Below, piece by piece: positions 1-7,900 of a stretch of DNA of 12,656 nt; the first letter of the stretch is position 1; every line of letters starts with the position of its first letter. The notes under the pieces were generated by a model. The model saw only the letters and a list, made by a program, of their open reading frames with translations. It was not told the origin of the DNA and ran no database searches. Both the position numbers and the translations under genes were made by a program. Source of the DNA: CAZUSO01 sp964622775 (lineage in GTDB: Bacteria > Bacteroidota > Bacteroidia > Chitinophagales > Chitinophagaceae); the NCBI GenBank assembly GCA_964622775.1, contig CAZUSO010000075.1:1-12656 (forward strand), in the 5' to 3' direction.

Positions 1-402
1 ATATCAGCTCAAAAAAAACTATATTTGGATATGGATTGCTATTGATAGATATGGGGAAAGATTCATCAACTTCATATTGGGTAAAAGGGAGAGAGCAACC
101 TGCAAAAGACTTTGGAAAAATATAAAAGATAAAGCTATACAACAATTTATGACGGATTAATTGGGAGGCTTATGCAGGGGTGGTTCCTAACGATAAGCAT
201 ATCCAAAGCAGAAGCCTATATTGTTGAAGGGTATAATAGCTTATTCAGACATTTTTTACCAAAAATGAGAAGAAAAACAAAATGGTATAGCAAGAGCTTG
301 AAAATGTTAGAATATTCCATACTGCTCCTGATGCTTAAAAGGAATAAACAGCTTGATTTGATAATCATTAATTTAGTTACTAATGCCAAATATTTTTATT
401 GA
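1..402 (+). pseudogene. Decayed IS1-family transposase (C-terminal part)
   Basis: This is the remnant of an IS1-family DDE transposase, whose intact form cuts and joins insertion-sequence ends. Three consecutive frames are needed to read it. Frame 2 from the left edge gives an IWIAIDRYGERFINFILG segment and continues to MTD, where the TAA at 158-160 stops it. Frame 3 from about 162 gives WEAYAGVVPNDKHIQS. Frame 1 then gives SKAEAYIVEGYNSLFRHF, an RRKT/YSKSLKML block and the end at 402. The Asp of MTD (155-157) and the Glu of VEGYN (226-228) match the second and third catalytic acidic residues of the family. The first Asp and the N-terminal part are off the left edge. One inserted base near 158-161 and a small deletion near 205-210 explain the frame changes, so no working enzyme can be made. 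No convincing terminal inverted repeat was found. The IS1 assignment rests on recalled family motifs. Confidence 0.8.
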
Positions 403-547
403 CTCCACTAATTATTTAGCTACTCACCATGTGGACTTTATGCCAGACGGCTTTTTACAGATAATAAATGACAAGCCTGTCATCACTCATATTAACCTTG
501 ATAACAACGACAGCCTGCTTAGTTATTTTGAAACGGTTTTTAAATAG
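383..547 (+). CDS. Small ORF of unknown function, possible gene remnant (54 codons)
   Basis: An open frame runs from ATG at 383 to TAG at 545-547 and encodes 54 residues. It starts MPNIFIDSTNYLATHHVDF and ends with SLLSYFETVFK. The stretch from about 425 on has a natural protein composition: alternating hydrophobic and polar residues, then a Leu/Phe-rich helix-like end. It looks more like the C-terminus of a real protein than random translation. It overlaps the end of the transposase remnant by about 20 bases in another frame and has no visible ribosome binding site. An in-frame TAG at 374-376 blocks any extension. It may be a host-gene tail cut off by the insertion sequence, with a chance start codon. 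I do not recognise the family and assign no function. Confidence 0.35.
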   Translation: MPNIFIDSTNYLATHHVDFMPDGFLQIINDKPVITHINLDNNDSLLSYFETVFK

Positions 548-556
548 AAATTATCC

Positions 557-581
557 GCCCTTCCGAATTTGCCCTTCCGAA
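557..581. repeat. Short direct repeat, gcccttccgaa twice
   Basis: The 11-base unit gcccttccgaa occurs at 557-567 and again at 571-581, separated by three T residues, for a 14-base period. It sits ten bases after the stop of the small ORF, close to where AT-rich debris gives way to GC-richer sequence. It could be a slippage product or part of a longer interspersed repeat. Nothing shows a function. Confidence 0.5.
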
Positions 582-703
582 GTTCAGGTAAAAAGGATTT
601 AATATCCGGCTTATCCCTGCGGAGCAATCCGAACAGCGTAAAACACAAAGACTGCCTTTGCAATAAAGACCCGTTCGGCATTCTCCGGACTATGTCGCAG
701 CAG

Positions 704-724
704 TATCCATTCAGAGAATGGATA
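704..724. other. Perfect 9-bp hairpin
   Basis: The arm tatccattc (704-712) is the exact reverse complement of gaatggata (716-724), leaving a three-base loop. No T-run follows on either strand, so it does not look like an intrinsic terminator. It may be a structured intergenic element, part of a repeat, or a protein-binding palindrome. Which of these cannot be told from the sequence. Confidence 0.45.
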
Positions 725-744
725 TCGTGGAATTAACACCACTC

Positions 745-786
745 AGCCCCGGGCCAGGACTATAGATACTACGTCCTTCCAGGGCT
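745..786. other. Nested hairpin, possible structured RNA or repeat element
   Basis: Two nested five-base stems are visible. AGCCC (745-749) pairs with GGGCT (782-786) on the outside, and AGGAC (756-760) pairs with GTCCT (773-777) inside, with a 12-base apical loop and asymmetric internal loops. It starts 20 bases after the perfect hairpin at 704-724. No tRNA, riboswitch or other known RNA was recognised, and no T-run follows. Stems this short can arise by chance. Confidence 0.25.
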
Positions 787-1007
787 ATTATACATCAAAG
801 CGTGTTCGGCGTTTTTTCAGGCTACGGCAAACGGTGGAAAGTCATGGATCTTCGTGATTCAAAAAAACAAAAACGATAATTATTTTTCCGCAGTAAATGC
901 TTTAACGGTCTTATTTGCGGTCAGAGATTGCTGCTGCTGCGATGTTTCCGGAGAAACGCAGAACGGAGGCTATCATACTTCAAAAACCCTTTTCCGGATT
1001 ATCTCCG

Positions 1008-2747
1008 CTAAAAACTCAATTCATAGCTAAGCGTAAATATCCAGTCGGCATAGCTATTGGCCGGGTCGTTTCTGTTTTGCCCCATAATATTCAGGCTGAG
1101 CTGCTGCTGTTTGGCAAAGGCATATCGTGCATTCAAACGGCTGTTGAATACCGTTACAGCACCTGCTGCACCTGCATTTTCAGTCATGTTATAAGCAAGC
1201 GACAGATTGGTAGTCAGCTTATCACGCAGCAATATATAGCCCATTGTGGCCACAGGCCCCTGAATAACCGTATTGCCAATAGCCATGGTATTGAGCACGT
1301 AATTATATCCGATAGCAAGCATAATTTTCCGGGGAATAAAGTTAGTACTCCAGGTAGCGGCTGCATTATAAAACCGCGAGCTGCTTTGATCGTCCACCGT
1401 GGAGCCGTTTTTATTTTGCGCATCTAAAAAGTTTCCGCTCAGATTCAGGCTATGCATTGCAGCATCTGTTTTTGACAGGATAAAATTCGTATTCAACATA
1501 GCATTTTGCGATACCTGCAAAAAATCAAGGGTATCAATATACTGGTAAGGATTGACCTGATTGATGTTCATAAAGCGGGTCTGCACATTGGTAAAAGAAC
1601 GGAAATTGGAGTAATTGGCCAGAATTTGTATGGTTTCTTTAGGCATAAATACCACATTCAATACGCCCACGGTTCTGTTATTTGTCGCGGCTTTAGTATT
1701 GTTCAGATTATCTTTTTGCAATCCGAGTGAAGCGCCTAATGTCAGTTTATTATTAAACAATACCTGGTTGAGGTTTACGGTATAGTTTTCCATATCATTC
1801 GTGAAATAATAAGCGCCTAATGTTCTGTAACCCGGATCAACCCGTTCATAGCCCAGGCCGATGATGGTTTGCCTGAATGCATAGTTCAGGCCGGATTTAA
1901 ACGCATGATGGTACTCTGTAGAGCCTGTAGTTTTCATAAATAAGGCTGCGGCATTCGTGCCGCTACTCCTATCGGAAGCATTGTCAGCTTCCTGGCCGGT
2001 AATGGTGGTCAGCCCGGAATTGGCATATTCTGCCGACAGCTCTAAGCCCTTAATAATTTTGACACCTGCCTCAAGGCTGGTAGCAATATTAGTCTGAGGG
2101 CGGATATTGAAGCTGTCGGGAGGCAGTATATTTATAGAGGAAATATCATCTTTTGCATGAAATAAAGTATAGGCTACCCGGAAACGATCTGCCACATAAC
2201 CCAATTTCAGGCCTTTGCCCATACGCTTGTAAGCTGCCGGCGATGCGGTATTATTTTCGTCAAAATCCTGTGCGCGCTGCAGCCTGCCTATCATAGCGGA
2301 AAAGCGCCATTTTCCGGGCTCCAGATCTACACCGGCGCCGTCGAACAAATGCCCGTTCAGGGTGTAGGGAGAAAAAGCCATAGCCACATTACCGATATGC
2401 GCTTTAGCCCATTTATAGGAAGGATGTATGGACAGACGGGAAGGCAATGTCGGGTATTGAAAGCTGCCGCCCACATTGGTTAGTGTAAAGCTGAACGGAA
2501 TATCTATGAGGTTTGCGATTCGGAAATTCAACATTCCGTTGGCAAAGTAAGTAAAGGGCAGACGCTCATTCAGGTTGTTATTACCCTGGTAAAATATACC
2601 ACTTAAAGCGGCGCTGCCGTTCATCTTAAGCAACTGGTCTTTTTGAAACCCATCCGTTACATTTTCCAAATCCACATCTTGAGCGGACAGGGTTCCGGCG
2701 CAGGAAAGCAATGCGATAACGGCGATTGTTTTTCTATAAAAATTCAT
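1008..2747 (-). CDS. Outer-membrane beta-barrel protein, last gene of the operon
   Basis: The product is a predicted outer-membrane beta-barrel of 579 residues. The chosen ATG at 2747 starts directly on a signal peptide, MNFYRKTIAVIALLSCAG and on to SAQ, with cleavage before the Gln. An earlier in-frame ATG at 2786 would add 13 residues ahead of the signal and is less likely. The mature protein alternates short amphipathic strands with polar loops throughout and ends DWIFTLSYELSF, with the terminal Phe typical of the barrel-assembly signal. An early segment has SPYTLNGHLFDGAGVDLEPG and KWRFSAMIGRLQRA, which I recall as conserved in uncharacterised Bacteroidota barrels. It lacks a TonB box, a plug domain and PorP/SprF features that I can see. 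It follows the FN3 gene by about 48 bases and is the last operon member. A role as anchor or channel for the upstream secreted proteins is inference. A generic porin is the alternative. Confidence 0.85.
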   Translation of the reverse strand: MNFYRKTIAVIALLSCAGTLSAQDVDLENVTDGFQKDQLLKMNGSAALSGIFYQGNNNLNERLPFTYFANGMLNFRIANLIDIPFSFTLTNVGGSFQYPTLPSRLSIHPSYKWAKAHIGNVAMAFSPYTLNGHLFDGAGVDLEPGKWRFSAMIGRLQRAQDFDENNTASPAAYKRMGKGLKLGYVADRFRVAYTLFHAKDDISSINILPPDSFNIRPQTNIATSLEAGVKIIKGLELSAEYANSGLTTITGQEADNASDRSSGTNAAALFMKTTGSTEYHHAFKSGLNYAFRQTIIGLGYERVDPGYRTLGAYYFTNDMENYTVNLNQVLFNNKLTLGASLGLQKDNLNNTKAATNNRTVGVLNVVFMPKETIQILANYSNFRSFTNVQTRFMNINQVNPYQYIDTLDFLQVSQNAMLNTNFILSKTDAAMHSLNLSGNFLDAQNKNGSTVDDQSSSRFYNAAATWSTNFIPRKIMLAIGYNYVLNTMAIGNTVIQGPVATMGYILLRDKLTTNLSLAYNMTENAGAAGAVTVFNSRLNARYAFAKQQQLSLNIMGQNRNDPANSYADWIFTLSYELSF

Positions 2748-2795
2748 AAGTATTTTTAATTGTATGGTCAATAATGATGATTGCACCGCTATGCC

Positions 2796-4937
2796 TTATT
2801 TCAAAATTTCAGGTTGGGCTGCCGGCTTAAAGGTGATGGATTTCACATCACTTTTAGGCCCCTCTTCGTCCTGGAATTTCAGCGCAATAGCATACACATA
2901 GTTATCTCCCGCAGTAACGGTTTTATCCGTATAAGCTGCAGTACCTAAAGGCACATTGGCCAGCATCTCAAATGTCTTATCTACAGCCTTTCTGCGGTAT
3001 ATGATATACGATTGCTGACCAGGACGTTCGACACCTGCCCAGGACAAGGCCACGCCCTCGTGCGTATTGCGAACGGTAATATTTACTTTGGTAAAATCTT
3101 TTTCTTTGGGTAATTCAAACAAGGTCGCTGCGGAATAAGCGCTTACTTCACCGGCAGCGCCAACGGAGGCCACACGGTACTCGTAAGCCGAACCGTAGCT
3201 CAGGTTACTGTCTGTACACTGCGGAAAATTTGTAACACCGCCTAAGTTTTGAAAACTACCGGTACCGGCTACCCTGCGCTGCACCTGGTAGCCTGTGATA
3301 TAGTTGTCCATTTTTCGGGCATCATCCCAGGATAGGTTCAGTTTGCCATTGGCATAGTAAGTCTGCACGGTTGCCGGCGGATATACTTTCACCGCCCTGT
3401 CGGGTTTAATCTGCACCGGCTGACTTGGCATGCTCACATCTTGTCTTAAGTTTTCGGCTATTACATAATAATTATATACAGACCTGCCGCTTAGCTCAGC
3501 AGAAGTATCTATAAAATAAGTTCCTTCTGTTATGGCGCCGGACAACAGCGTAGGCTCGGTACCGTCATAACCGCGATAAACATGGTAGGCATACAAGCTG
3601 TTGTTCTTAGCGCTATCCCAGTCCAGGCGGATATTTGCACCTTCCTGTACGGCACGCAGGTTTTCGGGCGGCATGGGCTTACTGAACTTAGTATAAGAGC
3701 CTATGGTCTGCGCAGGAACTTCCTGTGTAAAGCCTACACTTTGGGCAAAAATATAGCGGGCATCATAGGTATATTTTTGACCGACTTTGAGTTTATAATC
3801 AATAAATGCAGTATCTGTTACGGGCAGCATGGCGATCTCCTCATAGCTGTCTTCTCCTGCTTTTCTTTGAATCTGGATACCCTTGATGTAAGGTTTGGAG
3901 GGCGCCTGAGGCCAGGAAAGGCGTACACCGTCTATAACTTCTTCTGAATTCAGCTTCAACAGCAATGGCGCATTTTTATAAGAAACGGCATAGGCAAAGA
4001 TGGTATCGGAGGGCTGACCCTGGTTGCCGAATATATCTTCCGGCACTACCCAGGCCAAAATTTCGTCTTCGGGCTTAGCGGACAAGTTGATACTCCCTTC
4101 TACCTGATTAGTGTTCAAATATCCTCCACGCTTCAAAATGCCCGGCAATAAAATGCCGTTTTTCAAAGTGTACATTCTAAATCTCAAGGAAGGCATTGAT
4201 TTATCGGTAACTGTAAAATTTTCATTTCGGGTACCTAAAGCCAAAATGCGATCTGCATTTTCCTCATGATGCACCTGATCAATTGTATAATTCCATTTTA
4301 AAGACAGCACGGTATCATTATAAGTGCGCACCCTGCTGCTATCAATCCTAAAATGTTTAAGGCCTTCGTTTTCAGCTTTGGCCGTTTGCACGGCATAACC
4401 CAAAACTGTTGATGCATTATTATTGTCCACTCTCGTAATACGATAGATATAGGTTTTACCATTTTCTACTTTTTCATCTAACCATGCGTCGCCCATCGCT
4501 ATTTGAAACCGAATATCAAGGAAATAATCATCTTCAATAGTTTTGACTGCAGCTCTATTATTAAACAAACGCAACAGTTCTGCTGTGCTTTTTAGTTTGT
4601 AACGATACAAAAGCGCATCTAACTCTTGTTGATTAAACATGGCTCGTAATTCTTTTTGAGCAGCTACAGGCTTCACATTCGCTACCTTCACATAGTCAGG
4701 ATCGGTATTACTGTTTCCCTCGTACATAGCGCGCTCCACAACAAATTGTGTAGTGCTTACATACGTTAAGCTATCCCCGCCCAGTATTTCAGAGCTGCTG
4801 AACAAGAGGTAATTCCCCCTATGTGAAGTACCACTTTTTATAACCTGGTTTTCCTGGATGTTCAACTGGCCAAAACATAAGTTGAAGGACAGAAGCATAC
4901 AGAAAACTGTCAACATATATTTATTCATTTTTGACAT
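2796..4937 (-). CDS. Secreted multi-domain fibronectin type III protein
   Basis: This is an exported protein of about 713 residues built mostly of FN3 domains, which usually mediate adhesion or act as spacers. The start at 4937 (MSKMNKYMLTVFCMLLSF) gives a short signal peptide cleaved at CFG before Gln. ATGs at 4961 and 4928 are alternatives. The Cys near the cleavage site is not in a proper lipobox. Numbering from 4961, clear FN3 units lie at about 330-420, 428-518, 525-617 and 623-712. Each shows a LxW strand (VRLSW, IRLDW, LNLSW, VALSW) and a later Tyr-rich strand (YTYDARYI, YNYYVIAE, YEYRVASV, YVYAIALK). Residues 60-325 look like one or two diverged FN3 units with a helical insertion at about 100-140. 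There is no catalytic motif, no membrane helix after the signal and no T9SS sorting domain. It abuts the giant gene upstream and probably depends on its translation. Partner or scaffold of that protein is inference. Confidence 0.85.
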   Translation of the reverse strand: MSKMNKYMLTVFCMLLSFNLCFGQLNIQENQVIKSGTSHRGNYLLFSSSEILGGDSLTYVSTTQFVVERAMYEGNSNTDPDYVKVANVKPVAAQKELRAMFNQQELDALLYRYKLKSTAELLRLFNNRAAVKTIEDDYFLDIRFQIAMGDAWLDEKVENGKTYIYRITRVDNNNASTVLGYAVQTAKAENEGLKHFRIDSSRVRTYNDTVLSLKWNYTIDQVHHEENADRILALGTRNENFTVTDKSMPSLRFRMYTLKNGILLPGILKRGGYLNTNQVEGSINLSAKPEDEILAWVVPEDIFGNQGQPSDTIFAYAVSYKNAPLLLKLNSEEVIDGVRLSWPQAPSKPYIKGIQIQRKAGEDSYEEIAMLPVTDTAFIDYKLKVGQKYTYDARYIFAQSVGFTQEVPAQTIGSYTKFSKPMPPENLRAVQEGANIRLDWDSAKNNSLYAYHVYRGYDGTEPTLLSGAITEGTYFIDTSAELSGRSVYNYYVIAENLRQDVSMPSQPVQIKPDRAVKVYPPATVQTYYANGKLNLSWDDARKMDNYITGYQVQRRVAGTGSFQNLGGVTNFPQCTDSNLSYGSAYEYRVASVGAAGEVSAYSAATLFELPKEKDFTKVNITVRNTHEGVALSWAGVERPGQQSYIIYRRKAVDKTFEMLANVPLGTAAYTDKTVTAGDNYVYAIALKFQDEEGPKSDVKSITFKPAAQPEILK

Positions 4938-4963
4938 AAAATTCTTTTTTTTGATTATCATTT

Positions 4964-7900
4964 TTAAAAATCCACATCTAAATCCGTGATATTGAATTCA
5001 GCCTTTTTGCCTTCAACATAATTAAAGTCCACATCTATATCAATACCATCAATTATTACTATATTCCTTACTCTTAGTTCAGCATCACCCCTTGCATACC
5101 AACATTTTAGATTCTTCACACTTTCGGAAAGAGGCAGCAGCTCGGAATATGGGCTCGGATTTCCATATCCGCCAACGAAATTAAAGCTACCATAAATTGA
5201 AGGCAGGTTTAATTTATTGCAACGGGTAAGCCAACAACCTATATTTCTTTGTACATATCCATTTATGTCAAGTTTTGCATTAGCTGCTAACTTGAACTCT
5301 GGTGAATTACCTTGTTGTGGGAACTTGAAGAAAAGGTTGACTTTACCACCAGCGTTCACATTTATTTCATGATTAAACAGCAAGCCATCGTCATCAGAAT
5401 CATTAATGTTAAGTTCTAATTCAGCCTTTAAATTAACGCCATGAAATCTTGCTCCGTCATTATCTAATGCTTCCGGTTCTATTAACTTCCACCATTTGTT
5501 TTTTTCTTCAACAGGGAATAGCCTGTGATCGCGCTCTACATTCACACCCAGACCTACAAAAGCATTTCCTTTAAGAAGACCATCCAGGATATCCAGGTTA
5601 GCATTCACCCCAAGGAAAAGGAAGCTGCTATCAAACTTACGTGTGTCCACAACAGCTAATAACAAGCCGTCAACCGTCAGTTTCGTTTTAGGAATAATGG
5701 GTACCTGGCCATTAACTTTCAGCATAACTTTGGTATTGCAAAAATCAATACTGCCTTCGGCTTTAACCCATAATTCATCTAACATCCAAAGCTCACCGAA
5801 TATCTGCAGCTCCGGTGCAGGAATGCCGATGTCGCACTTTGTGTTGAATATAATCCTAACGCCTCCGTCTTTAATGAGCAGTGTTTTCTTCGGTACACCC
5901 ACAGGATTGAAATCGCCTCTGATTTCTACCATATACCTTCCTTCCTTGGTGTCGAAATCAAATCCACCACCGATACCATACCACTGTATAGGCCCGGCTG
6001 ATGTCGGGTTGGGCGGTACGGTAATCAAAGGTGTGGGCAGCTCTACTTTAACATCTGCAAAAAGCCTCATACCTGTCGGATGGTATTTATAATACCCAAA
6101 CTTGGCTTTAAGAGCAGTTTCTAAGGCCTTTAATTCTCCTTCCCCTTCAAAACCTGTCTTTTCATCATTCGCTACAAATTTTACTTTAACCGCCAACTCA
6201 AACGCCGGAGATTTAATGCCCAACCCTATCTCATTGATATCAACACTGATTTTATTATCAATACAAGACACCAATAAAGATGCATGAGCAGCAGCGCTGA
6301 TACCTTTTTCCGACTTGCCTTTTTCCGACTTATCATCATCATCTCCTCCGGAACCAAATTCCAGACCGCCCTTAAATCCGATAGCCCAGTTTACCACCGC
6401 CTCATCCACCATTTGGTAAGCATCGCTTCCGGCATCATCATTGTTATCATCTCCATCATCATCGTTGTCAACATCATTGTCATTCCCTTTATCATTATTG
6501 TCGCCGTTATCTGCATCCGCCTCAATATCATCCGATGCGAGAAACTCCAGCATCTCATCTTTGCTCACCCCCGTGCTGCCAATGCTTACCAGCAATTTGC
6601 TGAGCTTGATGCTGGCTACGCCTAAAGACACTTTTGCATTAGCCGATGCCATCAGCAGAAAGGACCAGTCTTTGGTTGCAAACTCAAAACGTTTAATTTC
6701 TACAGGGAAAAGTTCCGCTGAAAATTTACTTTGACTGTCTCCTTTATCCTTGTCTTTGCTTTTATAATTAAGCTTACCGCTTGCGGCAAATTTGAACGAT
6801 TTCAATCCGCTGTCGTACTCCATACTGATGGCATCCGTTGCGCTCTGTTTAAAAGACAAACCTTTAACCCCTATCCCATCGCCGCCAATACGGAAACTTG
6901 CGGCCACTGAAAAACCTTTTGATTTTTTAAGAAACTTAAATTCGTTGATAAATAAAGTATCTGCTCCGGCGCCTTTTTCCGGCTTTTTAAGATAGGCATA
7001 ACCGCCTATGCTCATACCAAAATTGGTGGTGCCGATGCCGTAAATACCCACTTCTTGTAGCTTGGCTCGAATCTTCTGAATAGCCAACTCGGGTGTTTTA
7101 TCATCAATATTGACAATTACATCCTTCAGGCTATAATCTTCACCGAAAGTAAAACGCTTTACTTTCAGATAACCTGTTTCATCATCCATGAGCTTTAAAC
7201 CGGCTACTTCGGGGAAGCTTACACCACCTTCAAAAGACAAACCGTCTTCCGTCAGCACCCCGGAGGCTTTCACAATAGTGGTCGGTACAATATTTCCTAA
7301 GGTGGTGTGCAACAGATCCTCATTATCAGGACCAGCCATAATCACTTTAAACGTATCGCTTTTCTGCAGGGAGTTGATCTTGTGGCCTTCGGGCACCAAT
7401 ACTACTTCCGGCACCTCATCTTCCATATCTTTAGCTTCTTTATGTCTGCTGTTCCTGATATGGGCATCCTCCAGTTGCAAGCCCGTTTTGCTGATATTAC
7501 TTTCCTCTTCCAACTTCAGGATCACCTCCTCGCCCGTAATACCGCCGATAGCATAAGTATCATTCCCGTTTTTATCTTTCATGGCAATCATATAGATGCC
7601 ATCCTCATCCGAAAGCACTACTGAGGCGAAGTCAAATGCTTTAAGGTTGTACTCCGTTTCATTAAAACGTAAATTCATTGTTGGTACAGCATTTCCGTCT
7701 TCATCTACCTTTACGGGCTGATTTTCGAAGGTCAGCGCACTGTTATCTTCACCTGGACTGAACACCTCGTTGCCAGGCGGAATCAGGCTGCCGGAGATCA
7801 GATATACATCGGGATCCGCATTGCTTGCCTTGATTTCGGTAAGTGTAAACTCAAAACCCGCCAGCGTGTTAACTTCCGGTATTTGTGAAGAATCCAAAGC

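Larger units (their letters stand above)
548..1007. other. Gene-poor stretch between mobile-element debris and operon end
   Basis: I see no convincing gene here. Open frames are short; the best on the minus strand is about 43 codons with a GTG start around 640-735 and no family resemblance. The plus-strand frame from 915 runs antisense into the barrel gene and is discounted. The stretch is richer in G and C than the bases before it. It holds an 11-base direct repeat (557-581), a perfect short hairpin (704-724) and a nested hairpin (745-786). T-rich runs on the minus strand lie at about 843-865. It should contain the operon's transcription end, but I found no hairpin with an adjacent T-run good enough to call. 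Confidence 0.5.

Noticed and set aside
409..428. Possible right inverted repeat of the IS1 remnant ending in ctactcacc
   Set aside because: Only the last few bases resemble an IS1 end and no matching left end is in the window, so the similarity could be chance.
843..920. Possible intrinsic terminator for the minus-strand operon
   Set aside because: The stem CCGCA/TGCGG has only five pairs and a loop over 20 bases, and the T-rich run lies well away from it, unlike a normal terminator.
926..941. Short gct triplet run
   Set aside because: Four units are within chance expectation and it falls outside any gene.
915..1427. Plus-strand open frame of 170 codons
   Set aside because: It runs antisense to the 3' end of the barrel gene, has no family resemblance or signal, and the barrel reading has a clear C-terminal membrane signature.
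3582..3947. Plus-strand open frame of 121 codons
   Set aside because: It is fully antisense to well-formed FN3 domains and its translation has no recognisable motif.
4870..4880. Possible lipoprotein lipobox at the Cys near the FN3 protein's signal peptide end
   Set aside because: The residues before the Cys are F-N-L, not the small-residue pattern a lipobox needs, whereas cleavage before the following Gln fits the other operon proteins.
6284..6734. Two overlapping plus-strand frames rich in Ile/Val or Ser/Leu
   Set aside because: They are the antisense translations of the Asp/Asn-rich triplet run, so their hydrophobic look is a by-product of that repeat rather than a membrane protein.
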